Position numbers and translations under genes: made by a program. The notes beneath the pieces were generated by a model. It was not told the origin of the DNA. It was given only the letters and a program-made list of their open reading frames with translations, and did not search any database. Positions 26,811 through 35,736 of a stretch of DNA of 64,000 nt are shown here, piece after piece. Origin of the DNA: Elusimicrobiales bacterium (GTDB lineage Bacteria > Elusimicrobiota > Elusimicrobia > Elusimicrobiales > Elusimicrobiaceae); NCBI GenBank assembly GCA_041651175.1, contig JBAZJT010000007.1:46416-110415 (forward strand), given 5' to 3'. Position 1 is the stretch's first letter, and every line of letters begins with the position of its first letter.

Positions 26811-27338
26811 GTGAAAAAGAAACTGATGCTTGGAGCCTTTCTGTTGTCTGCCATAATGCCGTATGCGGCGCGCGCCGCAGAGACTGCGGCCCCTTCCGCG
26901 CTTGCGGGCGCGGCGGGAAGCCTTTCGGCGCCGACGGATATAAATCTGGCGTCGCTGTTTGAAAACGTGCGCGAAGGCACGATGATAGCCTTTTCCCCCA
27001 ACGGGATGACTCTGGCCACAGCCTATGCTCCGCTTGTGGTGCTGCACGACCGGGCCGCCGACGGCTCCGACCCCGTTGAATATGCAAGCCTGGGCGCAGG
27101 CTACTGCCTCAACGTGGCAAACACCAAGGCCAGTCCGCTTATAATGATAGGCGTGCGTCCTGACAATCTTCCCGCGCTGCTGAAAAGCTCCCTGCACGGC
27201 TCCCTGGGCAAATGGGTCAGGAACAACCTGTCTTTCGCAAAACTGCCCCCGATGGAGATGGGCCTGGCCGGCTCCTGGTACGCCCCGGACCATATCTGGA
27301 TACTTGGCCTGACCATAGCCGTAAAGCTTGGAAAATGA
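26811..27338 (+). CDS. Exported protein of unknown function
   Basis: 175 residues, unrecognised. GTG start with AGGAG 6 bp upstream. Signal peptide (KKKLMLGAFLLSAIMPYAARA). The mature part has an FSPNGMTLATAYAPLVVL stretch, Gly-rich alternating segments and ends WILGLTIAVKLGK, which could be beta strands of an outer-membrane or surface protein. It starts 14 bp after the patatin stop, so it probably shares that transcript. Confidence 0.7.
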   Translation: MKKKLMLGAFLLSAIMPYAARAAETAAPSALAGAAGSLSAPTDINLASLFENVREGTMIAFSPNGMTLATAYAPLVVLHDRAADGSDPVEYASLGAGYCLNVANTKASPLIMIGVRPDNLPALLKSSLHGSLGKWVRNNLSFAKLPPMEMGLAGSWYAPDHIWILGLTIAVKLGK

Positions 27339-27451
27339 TTGGAATGCTCCGGCGCGGCTATCCGCGGTAACGCTGAAAATTCCGGCGCAAAGTTGTAAAC
27401 TCTCATAAACCGGCAGGACGTGCAGGAACGCCAGGCCGGCTGCGGCAGTCT

Positions 27452-29221
27452 ATGCACAGAATCTATTTGCGCCGGTTTCTATTCCCTGTCATATGCGCGG
27501 CAGCGGTTGCGCTTGGCTGCGCGCGGGAGGCCCGCGCGTTCAATTTCAGCGAGCACCGCGCGCTTGGGGACTCCGCATTTTCCGGTTTCATGGACGGGCT
27601 TGTCCGCTCCGGCGAGTTCAAAAGCCGCGATGAGCTGTGCGCGTTTTTTGAAAGCGCCGCCTCCATCAAATGCGCCGGGGACGAGGCGCCGTATTTCATC
27701 CCCCTTTCCAATCCGCCCAATTATGCCACTTTCGGGGTGATAAACGGCCTCTCCGGCGATCACGAGGACAACCCCCTGCGCCTGCGCGAGGAACTGATGC
27801 ACCGCTATTCGGTGATGAATCAGATAATCGCGCTCAACGCCAGGAAAAACGCCATGTTCTCCGACCAGCCATCTTATTCCGAGATAGCGGCCGTAAATCC
27901 CAGGTTTCCGTATCTCGCCATAAGGAATTACTCCCACTTTTACAATTACGGCGACGCGCTGGACAAGCAACTCGGCATGGTGGACAAAAACCACCTCCGG
28001 CTGCTTGAATCCCCGATGAACGGCAAAAAGGTATTCGCCGAGCTGGAGCGCAGCAACTCGCTGGACACGTACGCGACGCTGCATCTTTTCGCGATGGAAA
28101 TGGCGGACAAAGCGGGCCGACTGGCCGCATCGGACCCGGAGCGGGGCAAAATTTATCTTTCCTATGCGTTCCTCTACGAGGGATTCTGCGGCCATTTTCT
28201 TGAAGACAGCTTCGCCTCCGGGCATATCATAGTGCGCCGCTCGCTTCTGGGCGGGGCCGTCAACAACAAGCCGATGCACGATTTTTACTGCAAGCTGGGC
28301 CTCACTGTCATGAACCTCAACGGCGACATCTGGAAAACCTACGGGGACAACATGCTCGCCCGCGTGCCGGACCAGTGGGAAAACGCCGCCTCTTATGACG
28401 CCATAGCGGCAAGCACCGACACGCCGCACGCGGCCATGGCGCGCGCCGCCGCGCGCGTCTCGCTGGAGGAGTTGTGGTCCGCCTACCGCGCAGGGCTGCG
28501 CGGCGGCAATGCCCCTTCCGTCGCCGAGCGGTTTCCGGACGATGGAGATGACGCCAAGGAAAAATTCCTGCTGGACAATTGCAGGGCGCTGCATTACGTG
28601 CCGGTCCCCTACGGCTCGGATCTGAGCCGCTACAATCTGCCGCAGGACAGGATTGAGCAGTTAAACCAGGCCAACGCGCCGCCGCAGAGCCGCAACTTCA
28701 TACGCTCGCGCGTGGCCAACACGGTAACCGGCTTCTTCGGCACTTACGACGAGGGCGCGGATTACGAAACCAGGGGCGTCCTGGGGCTGCGCCTCAATGT
28801 GATGGACTCCTCCAGGTACCACGACATGGCCGACAAAACCGGTTCCGTGGATTACTGGTCCGGCTACACTGCCTCATACCTGGCCGCGCTGGAAAGCGAA
28901 CTTGCGCCGAACGTGACACGAATCGCCGCCGGCAAGAGTTTTTTCTGGGATATATGGGTTTCCCGGAAGCATTACTTTTCCGTTTACACCTATCTGGAAG
29001 CCGGCATCGCCAGAGAGGAAAGCGTGAACCGCCTGGCATTCTCGCCGACGATAGGGATACAGCCGGGGTCGCTGCTGGGGCTGGACAATTACACACTGCC
29101 CCGCTGGATATGGACGCCGATGCAGTTCATACTGCCGCTTAAAATTTCCCTGGGCGCCAATTATGTGCCGGGCAGGGCGCCCGGATATACGGTTACGGGC
29201 GAGGTTGACCTGCTGTTCTGA
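27452..29221 (+). CDS. Exported protein, possible zinc phospholipase C / S1-P1 nuclease-like fold
   Basis: 589 residues. Signal peptide (1-~29; a Cys at 23 in VALGCAREARA gives a weak lipobox). The region around residues 235-260 has GFCGHFLEDSFASGHIIV, and DNPLRLREELMHRYSVM lies earlier. Histidines and Asp/Glu of this spacing recall all-alpha zinc phospholipase C/P1 nucleases, where HxxxD pairs bind zinc. I cannot confirm the full zinc set. The C-terminus (KISLGANYVPGR ... GEVDLLF) ends in Phe like an outer-membrane beta strand. No ribosome site or promoter was clear. Confidence 0.6.
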   Translation: MHRIYLRRFLFPVICAAAVALGCAREARAFNFSEHRALGDSAFSGFMDGLVRSGEFKSRDELCAFFESAASIKCAGDEAPYFIPLSNPPNYATFGVINGLSGDHEDNPLRLREELMHRYSVMNQIIALNARKNAMFSDQPSYSEIAAVNPRFPYLAIRNYSHFYNYGDALDKQLGMVDKNHLRLLESPMNGKKVFAELERSNSLDTYATLHLFAMEMADKAGRLAASDPERGKIYLSYAFLYEGFCGHFLEDSFASGHIIVRRSLLGGAVNNKPMHDFYCKLGLTVMNLNGDIWKTYGDNMLARVPDQWENAASYDAIAASTDTPHAAMARAAARVSLEELWSAYRAGLRGGNAPSVAERFPDDGDDAKEKFLLDNCRALHYVPVPYGSDLSRYNLPQDRIEQLNQANAPPQSRNFIRSRVANTVTGFFGTYDEGADYETRGVLGLRLNVMDSSRYHDMADKTGSVDYWSGYTASYLAALESELAPNVTRIAAGKSFFWDIWVSRKHYFSVYTYLEAGIAREESVNRLAFSPTIGIQPGSLLGLDNYTLPRWIWTPMQFILPLKISLGANYVPGRAPGYTVTGEVDLLF

Positions 29222-29239
29222 TATCTGAACTCAAACCGC

Positions 29240-29656
29240 TCAAAAGGCCTGCGGCACGAGGTCTTTCTCTCCCTGATTTTTTTCCGTTACGCTGACAGGG
29301 ACATCGAAGCTGCGGCTGTACGAACCATTTTCCCATGACAAATAGCGCAAACTTATAACTGACGCGCCGTGCCGGCGGACCTTCAGCTCCAGCATATATT
29401 CGCCATCCTCGCCCTGCTGTCCGCCCTGGAAAGGCCTGAAATCCTCCCGCAGCACAATAAAAGCAGAACGCGTCGCCGGCAGAAGTTTCCATACGCCGGT
29501 TTCAGGATTGGACACAAGCGTAACAACAATTACATCGCCCGGTTCCGCGGCTACAGGCTGATTGTTGTCTTCAGCGGCAAGCTCGTGCTTCATGGCCCAA
29601 CTGCACGGAGAGGCGGCAAGTATTGCGGCAAGCGCGGCCAAGGCAAATTTTCCCAT
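29240..29656 (-). CDS. Exported chagasin-like (I42) cysteine protease inhibitor
   Basis: 138 residues. Signal peptide (MGKFALAALAAILAASPCSWA). The fold motifs of I42 inhibitors are recognisable: VTLVSNPETGVWKL corresponds to the NPTTGYxW loop, and GEYMLELKVRRHGASVISLRY then LSWENGSYSRSFDVPVSV to the final strands, with SWE in place of RPWE. Would block papain-type proteases outside the cytoplasm. AAGGAG 7 bp before the ATG. Box E lies upstream. Confidence 0.75.
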   Translation of the reverse strand: MGKFALAALAAILAASPCSWAMKHELAAEDNNQPVAAEPGDVIVVTLVSNPETGVWKLLPATRSAFIVLREDFRPFQGGQQGEDGEYMLELKVRRHGASVISLRYLSWENGSYSRSFDVPVSVTEKNQGEKDLVPQAF

Positions 29657-29720
29657 ATACCCACTCCTTTAGATTCGCAAGCATTTGCAGGCAAGGACAA
29701 TCATCCTGCTTCCTGAAACC

Positions 29721-29765
29721 ATTCTAGCGGGAATGCTCATGCGCCGGACAGGGCCAAAAGACCCA
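29721..29765 (-). promoter_or_regulatory. Exported-protein box E and -10 of the chagasin-like gene
   Basis: Minus strand TGGGTCTTTTGGCCCTGT (29765-29748), 21-bp spacer, TAGAAT (29726-29721). The box departs from the others at four or five positions, but the TCTTTTGGCCC core is kept. Leader about 58 nt. Confidence 0.6.
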
Positions 29766-29825
29766 TCCCCGCCAAACCTTCACGGAAGCAACCCTGATAC
29801 GACGGTGTTTGCCATGCCGGCGCAA

Positions 29826-29834
29826 TGCTAAAAT
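29826..29834 (+). promoter_or_regulatory. Extended -10 promoter of the MFS gene
   Basis: TGC-TAAAAT, then AGGGCT (6 bp), then ATG 29841. Confidence 0.65.
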
Positions 29835-29840
29835 AGGGCT

Positions 29841-31058
29841 ATGGACAGGATGCGCTCCGCTTTCCGCTCGCTTCGGCATCGCAATTTCCGCCTTTTTATA
29901 ACGGGGCAGGGCATTTCGCTGGTGGGTACCTGGATGCAGCAGCTGGCCATGAGCTGGCTGGTGTACCGGATGACCGGCTCCGCCTGGCTGCTGGGGGTTG
30001 TCAGCTTTCTGAACATGCTGCCCGCCTTTCTTTTCTCGCCGATAGCCGGCGTCCTGGCGGACCGGCACGACAAAAGGAAAATGCTTATCGCGGCGCAGAC
30101 CGCGGCCATGCTGCAGGCCTTTACGCTGGCCGCGCTGGTGCTGGGCGGCTGGGTGCAGATATGGCATATAGTATTTCTGGGCATGATTCTGGGCTTTGTA
30201 AACGCCTTTGACATGCCCATACGCCAGTCCTTCATCGTGGAAATGCTGGGCGGCAAGGAGGATTTGAACAACGCAATCGCGCTGAACTCCTCCATAGTCA
30301 ACGGCGCGCGCATGGTGGGCCCCGCGCTGGCCGGCCTGGCGGTGGCGGCGGTCGGGGAGGGGTTTTGCTTCCTCCTCAACGCGGTTAGCTTTATAGCCGT
30401 GATAATCGCGCTCTACAAAATGGACATCCCCCGCCGCCGCGCCGCGCCGGGGCGCGGCAGCGTCCTGCCGGAGATAATGGCAGGTTTCCAATATCTGCTT
30501 GCCACGCCGCCGCTGGCGCATATACTGCTTCTTATGGGAACGGTGAGCCTGTTCGGCATGGCATACCAGGTGCTGATGCCGGTTTATGTGGAACAGGTTC
30601 TAAAAGGCGGGCCGGAAACTCTGGGCATTGTGATGGGCGCGGCGGGGGCGGGGGCGTTGTGCGCCGCAGTGGCGCTGGCGGCGCGCAAATCGCCGGGAAA
30701 ACTACTGCCGGCCATACCCGTCGCGGCGGCGGCCTTCGGCGGGACGCTGATACTGCTTTCTTTAGTCAAAAGCCTGCCGCTGGCGGTCTGCGTCATTGCG
30801 CTGCTTGGCTTTGCGATGATGACGCAGATAGCCGCCAGCAATACCATGCTCCAGTCCATTTCCGCCGACGATATGCGCGGGCGGGTGATGGCGTATTACA
30901 CGATGGCGTTTCTGGGGCTTGCGCCTTTCGGCGGGCTGTATTCCGGCTCCGTGGCGCAGTGGATAGGGGTGCGGGCCGCCTTCGCAATAAGCGGCGCGGC
31001 CTGCATGGCAGGAGCATTGATTTTCAGGCTCACCGCCCCGCGCAAACTGCTAGAATAA
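29841..31058 (+). CDS. MFS exporter (EntS-like, MFS_3 family)
   Basis: 405 residues, about 12 membrane helices. FRSLRHRNFRLFITGQGISLVGTWMQ and LSPIAGVLADRHDKRKML-type loop 2-3 motifs match the MFS_3 exporters of siderophores and small drugs. The substrate cannot be read from sequence. ATG is 6 bp after an extended -10. Its last codons contain another extended -10 (TGCTAGAAT, 31048-31056) that may serve sbcD. Confidence 0.88.
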   Translation: MDRMRSAFRSLRHRNFRLFITGQGISLVGTWMQQLAMSWLVYRMTGSAWLLGVVSFLNMLPAFLFSPIAGVLADRHDKRKMLIAAQTAAMLQAFTLAALVLGGWVQIWHIVFLGMILGFVNAFDMPIRQSFIVEMLGGKEDLNNAIALNSSIVNGARMVGPALAGLAVAAVGEGFCFLLNAVSFIAVIIALYKMDIPRRRAAPGRGSVLPEIMAGFQYLLATPPLAHILLLMGTVSLFGMAYQVLMPVYVEQVLKGGPETLGIVMGAAGAGALCAAVALAARKSPGKLLPAIPVAAAAFGGTLILLSLVKSLPLAVCVIALLGFAMMTQIAASNTMLQSISADDMRGRVMAYYTMAFLGLAPFGGLYSGSVAQWIGVRAAFAISGAACMAGALIFRLTAPRKLLE

Positions 31059-31065
31059 AACTGCC

Positions 31066-32190
31066 GTGCGAATACTCCATACCGCCGATTTGCATTTGAA
31101 AAACCCCGCCTCGCCCGAAGGGGCGCGGCGGCTTGCCGTCTTGGCGGAGATATGCGCGCTGGCCAGGGATTTCGACGCGCTGGCAATATGCGGAGACCTC
31201 TTTGACAGCGCGGCGGAGGCATCCTCACTTGAAACGCAATTGCGCCAGACGTTTGCCCCGCTGGCGGTTCCGGTCCTGATAATCCCCGGCAATCACGATT
31301 TCCTGCGCGGGGATGACCCGTTCTCCGGGCGGCTGGATATCGGACAATCCGCCAATGTGCGCATACTGCGCAAGCCCCCGTTTGAGACTTTTCAATTGGG
31401 GCCCGCGCTGTTTTACGGTTTTCCGTTTGCCAGATCGGCCTCCTCGTCCGAATTGTTCCGCGAACTTGGCGTCGCGTCCGCGCCTGTCAAAATCGCGCTT
31501 ATGCACGGCGTCGCCTGCGACCGGGCGGAACTTGCCGGCTGGGCCTACGACCCGGAAAACGCCGAAGAGGGCGGGGAACTGCTTATACGGGACCGCGACC
31601 TGGGCGCCGCCGGTTTCTCCGCCGCGCTGCTGGGGCACATACACCGCTTCGCCCAGTGGGACGCGGACGGCTGCCTGGCCTCCTACTGCGGCTCTCCCGA
31701 TGCGGTGCGCATCACCGAGGACGGCCCGCACACCGTCAATGCCGTAACGGCGGAGGAAGGCAATGTCTCTCTGGCACGGCTGCCGCTTAAATCCGCGCGC
31801 AGCGCGCGGCGGGAGAGGATATTCGTCTTCCCCGGCGACGAGTCCGCCCTGGCCGACAGGCTGGACTCTCTGGCCCGCGCAAACCCGCCGGACAGGCTGC
31901 TCGGCATCGTCATAGAAGGCATAGCCGACGCCGCGCGAGTGAAAGAGGCCGCTGCGGCCGCAAGGGCGCGCTGGAGCGCGCTACCGGATGGCGGCCCGGA
32001 AATTTCCGTGAAGGCAGAAGACACCCGGTCCCGCGCCGCGGACATGATAATGTTTTCCTTCCTGCGCCGGGCGCGTGAAAACGCCGCCGCCGCGCAAACC
32101 CCCGCCGCGCAGGATATGGCAAGGCGGGTGGCGTTCTTGGGCTGGCGCGCGCTGACCGGCGCGGGAGCGGACCCGGACGAACTGCTATGA
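31066..32190 (+). CDS. sbcD: SbcD/Mre11-family DNA repair nuclease
   Basis: 374 residues. Calcineurin-like phosphodiesterase motifs in order: ILHTADLHL, AICGDLFDSA, IIPGNHDFL, MHGVACDR, LLGHIHRFAQW. With the SbcC-like partner it would process DNA ends and hairpins. GTG start at 31066, which overlaps nothing. TAGAAT ends 9 bp upstream. Its stop overlaps the next ATG (ATGA). Shorter C-terminal cap than E. coli SbcD, closer to YhaO-type proteins. Confidence 0.87.
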   Translation: MRILHTADLHLKNPASPEGARRLAVLAEICALARDFDALAICGDLFDSAAEASSLETQLRQTFAPLAVPVLIIPGNHDFLRGDDPFSGRLDIGQSANVRILRKPPFETFQLGPALFYGFPFARSASSSELFRELGVASAPVKIALMHGVACDRAELAGWAYDPENAEEGGELLIRDRDLGAAGFSAALLGHIHRFAQWDADGCLASYCGSPDAVRITEDGPHTVNAVTAEEGNVSLARLPLKSARSARRERIFVFPGDESALADRLDSLARANPPDRLLGIVIEGIADAARVKEAAAAARARWSALPDGGPEISVKAEDTRSRAADMIMFSFLRRARENAAAAQTPAAQDMARRVAFLGWRALTGAGADPDELL

Positions 32191-34466
32191 AGCTGCTCAA
32201 ACTCAAAACCGGCAGTTTCGGCGCGCTCTCCGGGCGGGAATTCGCGCCGGAGGGGAAACCGGCAGTCATTTTCGGCGCAAACGAGGCCGGCAAAACCACT
32301 TTTACGGATGCCGTCTGCGCCGCGCTTTACGGCCTGCCGCGCGCCAACTCCTCCTTCGGCAGGGAGTTCTACGCCAGATACGGCGACACGCCGGCGGCGT
32401 CGGCGGAATTCTCGGAGCCGGCGCTGTCGGCCTCCTCGGGCGCGCCGCCCCCGCAGGGGGATTTCCCGCAGGAGCTTTTCCGCGCGCTGCTGGTAATCCG
32501 CGCCGGCGAGGCCCGCGTGCAAAGCCAGGAAAAACGGTTCATGCAGCTTTTCACCGCCCGCGTCATGTCCGGCGGCGAGGTGGACGTGCAGCGCGCGCTG
32601 GGCGAGCTGCGCAAAATATACGACCACAAGGAAACCACCTCCTGGGGCAAACGTTGGACGGAGGAAAACAAAACCCTCGCGGACCTGCGCCAGCTGCTCA
32701 GTCAGAGCGGCGACATGGAAACGCTCTCCCGGCGGAAATTCGAGCTTGCGCGGGAGCTTCAGTCAAAACAGCGGGAGCATGAAGCGCGGGAGGCCGAGGT
32801 CAGCCGGCTGGAGCGCGAACTGCAATTCATAAAGCTGGATATGCTGCGCCAGCTTCAGCGCCGGCACGACGAGACTCAGCGCGGCATAGCGGAACTGGGC
32901 GGAATAGACCAGTCCCTCCTCATGCGCTACAATGTGCTGCAGGAGGAGATAAACGCCCTCGCCCGCAAATCCGCCGAAAAAACCGCACTGTTTGGCGACA
33001 TAGCCCGCACATTGGAGGAAAATTCCGCGCTGATGCGCGAATGTGAGGCCCGCCTAGCAGCCATCGCCCCGCAGCAGGCGCGCGGACGGCTCATGCGCGC
33101 GGAGGCGGAGTTGTCCAGCCGCGAGGAAGTCTGCGGCGGCTTTTACCACAAAAGCAAAACCGCCGCGCTTGCGCCGGCCTTTGCCGCGCTGGCCGCGGGA
33201 GCCGCAGTTTACGCTGCGGGACGTATTGCGGGACTGTCGGGGATGCTTCTGGCCGCGGCAGCGTCCGCCGGGGCCGCGCTGGCGGCCTACGCCGCGCTGC
33301 GGGCCGTAGACGGGGGCCGCCCCGCCGCGGAAGCCAAAGCCGCCCTGATTGCCGCACAAAACGAATTTCAAGGCGCGCTGTCCGGCATGGGGCCTGCATG
33401 GAAAAATCTAAGCCGCGCCCAGGTCCGCCAAGCCGTCAGCAGGGAAGACAGCGTCCACATCGCCCAGAGCGAACGACACGATGTGCTGGCAACCCTTCTG
33501 TCCCGCGCGCTTTCCCGCCGCGCCGAGGAAGAAGCCGCGCTGGCCCAGATATCAGCGCGGCTTGAGATACTCAAAAGCCAGCTTGAATCAGGGCTGAAGG
33601 CGCTTGGCGCCCGGAACCTGGGCGACCTGGCGGCGCGCATAGAAAAGCTGGAATACCTGCACCGCAGCCGGGACGAGGCGGAAAGCCAGATAACCCTTGC
33701 AGCGGACATAACCCGGCGCAACATCGGCTTTGACCTGGACCGGAAAATCAGGGAGCGGGAGCGCCAGCTTGAAACCCTCCCCCCCCCGGCGGCGCTGCGG
33801 ACGCAAAGCGAGGCCGAGGCCGATATGACCCTGGCTTCCCAGGAAACGCAGAAAATAACCGCGGCGCGCGAACAATTGCACCGCGAATACAACGAAGTTA
33901 CCGACAGCCTGTCCCGGCTGGAGGGAAGTTTCGGGATGCCGGTGGCGGAGGTTTTCGCCAAGCTAAAGAATACGGAACGCGCCGTGTCGGAAATTTCGCT
34001 GTGGCGGCAGGCAGCGGAAGAAACTTTCAGGACAGTAAGCGACATTTCCCGCGCCAATATGGAGATGCTGCGCAACTGCGTTGAGAACGCGGCCCCCGCC
34101 TTCTCCCGCATGACAGGAGGAGCATACACCGGCCTGTCGCTGGCAAAATCCTCGCCGTTTGAAGCCGGCGCGATAACCGCGCGGCATAAGGATTTGGGGG
34201 AGCGTCCGGCGGAGTGGCTTTCCAGCGGCGCGGCGGACATGCTGTGGCTGGCAATCAGGATGGCAATGGCCTCTTCCGGCTACAAAACCCCGGCCTTCAT
34301 GCTGCTGGACGAGCCGTTTTCCTCGCTGGACAGGGCGCGCGCGTCAAACGCCATGTCCGCAATAGCGGATTTCGGCGGGACCGGCTGGCAGGTAATAATC
34401 CTCACCAAAGACGAGACCACTGCGAAAGCCGCAGCAACCGCCGGTTTCCTGCGGATAAATCTGTAA
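32187..34466 (+). CDS. SMC/Rad50-like ATPase (YhaN/SbcC type)
   Basis: 759 residues. N-terminal Walker A in IFGANEAGKTTFTDAVCAALYGL, two coiled-coil arms (~170-290 and ~420-600), and C-terminal signature LSSGAADMLWLAIRMAM with Walker B FMLLDEPFSSLD. Between the arms lies a strongly hydrophobic stretch (~325-370, Ala/Gly-rich), as in YhaN, instead of a clear CxxC zinc hook. The hydrophobic hinge suggests membrane association, an inference. Translationally coupled to sbcD. Confidence 0.85.
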   Translation: MKLLKLKTGSFGALSGREFAPEGKPAVIFGANEAGKTTFTDAVCAALYGLPRANSSFGREFYARYGDTPAASAEFSEPALSASSGAPPPQGDFPQELFRALLVIRAGEARVQSQEKRFMQLFTARVMSGGEVDVQRALGELRKIYDHKETTSWGKRWTEENKTLADLRQLLSQSGDMETLSRRKFELARELQSKQREHEAREAEVSRLERELQFIKLDMLRQLQRRHDETQRGIAELGGIDQSLLMRYNVLQEEINALARKSAEKTALFGDIARTLEENSALMRECEARLAAIAPQQARGRLMRAEAELSSREEVCGGFYHKSKTAALAPAFAALAAGAAVYAAGRIAGLSGMLLAAAASAGAALAAYAALRAVDGGRPAAEAKAALIAAQNEFQGALSGMGPAWKNLSRAQVRQAVSREDSVHIAQSERHDVLATLLSRALSRRAEEEAALAQISARLEILKSQLESGLKALGARNLGDLAARIEKLEYLHRSRDEAESQITLAADITRRNIGFDLDRKIRERERQLETLPPPAALRTQSEAEADMTLASQETQKITAAREQLHREYNEVTDSLSRLEGSFGMPVAEVFAKLKNTERAVSEISLWRQAAEETFRTVSDISRANMEMLRNCVENAAPAFSRMTGGAYTGLSLAKSSPFEAGAITARHKDLGERPAEWLSSGAADMLWLAIRMAMASSGYKTPAFMLLDEPFSSLDRARASNAMSAIADFGGTGWQVIILTKDETTAKAAATAGFLRINL

Positions 34467-34486
34467 TTTCCTTCCGGCTACTTTTA

Positions 34487-34492
34487 TATAAT
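34487..34492 (+). promoter_or_regulatory. -10 element of the carrier/radical-SAM operon
   Basis: TATAAT ends 8 bp before ATG 34501, with no ribosome site. It follows the SbcC-like stop by 20 bp. Confidence 0.55.
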
Positions 34493-34500
34493 TTCATCGG

Positions 34501-35736
34501 ATGAACCGGTGCGGCGGAATGCGGTTGTTTTTCTCTATGGCGGCGGTATCGCTGTCGGCTGCGTTTCTGGTGGGAGGCTACGAGTTCGCCAGAATCGCGG
34601 CGGCGACGGTGTTCATGGACGCCTACGGTTCCTCGCGCATGCCTTACGCGCTTTCAGCCGTTCCGGCGGCGATGCTCGCGGCAGTCTACCTTTATGCGCG
34701 CGTGCTGTCCGCGCGCGGCCCGATGAGGGCAATGCTGCTGTCCATGGCGGCTTCCGCCGTATTTTTCGCCGCGGTGTATCTTTGCATTCCGTCAAAAGGG
34801 CATCCGGGGCTGCGCCTGGCCCCGGCGGCGTTTTACCTGTTCACGGAAGTCTACATAGTGCTGCTGGTGGAGCAGTACTGGTCTTTCATCAACAGCACGC
34901 TGAACCCGGCCAGCGCGAAACTCTACAACGGCCCCATCACCGGCGGGGCGGCCATAGGCCCCGCGCTGTCGGACTGGTTCATCAAGACATACGCCTCCTC
35001 TCTGGGCACGGAGCAACTGATTCTGCTGGCCGCCGCGGCCATACTGCCCGCCGCCGTCCTGATATGGCTGTCCTACCGCCTAGCGGGAGAGCCGCGCCCC
35101 TCCGAAACCGAAACCGGCGCGGCAGGGGGACATCTGCATCTCTCCCTGATAAGGGAAAACCGCACTTTACTGCTGCTGATGTGCGCGATATTCCTGTCCC
35201 AGATGGTGGCCACCGCGCTGAATCTCAAGCTCTACGAGGTAGTGGAAAACTCCATCTCCGGCAGGGACGCGCGTTCCGCCTTTATAGGCAGCGTGCTGAT
35301 GTATGCCAACATCTCCTCCGGGATATTGCAGTTCGTTCTCGCGCCCGCGCTGCTGCGCTTTGTCCCTTATGCCGCGATAATGGCGGCCATACCGGCGCTG
35401 CACCTGGCGACAGCGGCATCCGTCGCGCTGCATCCGACGCTGTATACGGCGGCCTTCGCGCTGGGCGCGTTCAAAAGCCTGGATTATTCCATTTTCCGCG
35501 CCGCCAAGGAGCTTATTTACGTGCCACTTTCCTATGACGCGCGCTACCGCGCCAAACAGATTGTGGACGGGGTCACCTACAGGTTTTCAAAAGGCGCGAC
35601 TGCGGTTTCGCTCTCCGCCTGGCGCGCGCTGACCGGGGCGGCGGGGCCGTATTCGCTGATTGCGGTATGCGCGGCGGGGCTGTGGCTGGCGGTAAGCGTG
35701 CCGCTTGGCCGGCGCGCGGCGGGACAACTGGAATGA
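34501..35736 (+). CDS. ATP/ADP translocase-like (NTT family) membrane carrier
   Basis: 411 residues, about 11-12 membrane helices. Family-like segments are YEFARIAAATVFMDAYG near the start, EVYIVLLVEQYWSFINSTLNP, and the conserved FRAAKELIYVPLSYDARYRAKQIVDGVTYRFSKG near 330-360. Nucleotide transport is known for NTT proteins of intracellular bacteria and plastids. Free-living homologues have unknown substrates. The first gene of a four-gene operon; its stop overlaps the radical-SAM ATG. Confidence 0.77.
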   Translation: MNRCGGMRLFFSMAAVSLSAAFLVGGYEFARIAAATVFMDAYGSSRMPYALSAVPAAMLAAVYLYARVLSARGPMRAMLLSMAASAVFFAAVYLCIPSKGHPGLRLAPAAFYLFTEVYIVLLVEQYWSFINSTLNPASAKLYNGPITGGAAIGPALSDWFIKTYASSLGTEQLILLAAAAILPAAVLIWLSYRLAGEPRPSETETGAAGGHLHLSLIRENRTLLLLMCAIFLSQMVATALNLKLYEVVENSISGRDARSAFIGSVLMYANISSGILQFVLAPALLRFVPYAAIMAAIPALHLATAASVALHPTLYTAAFALGAFKSLDYSIFRAAKELIYVPLSYDARYRAKQIVDGVTYRFSKGATAVSLSAWRALTGAAGPYSLIAVCAAGLWLAVSVPLGRRAAGQLE

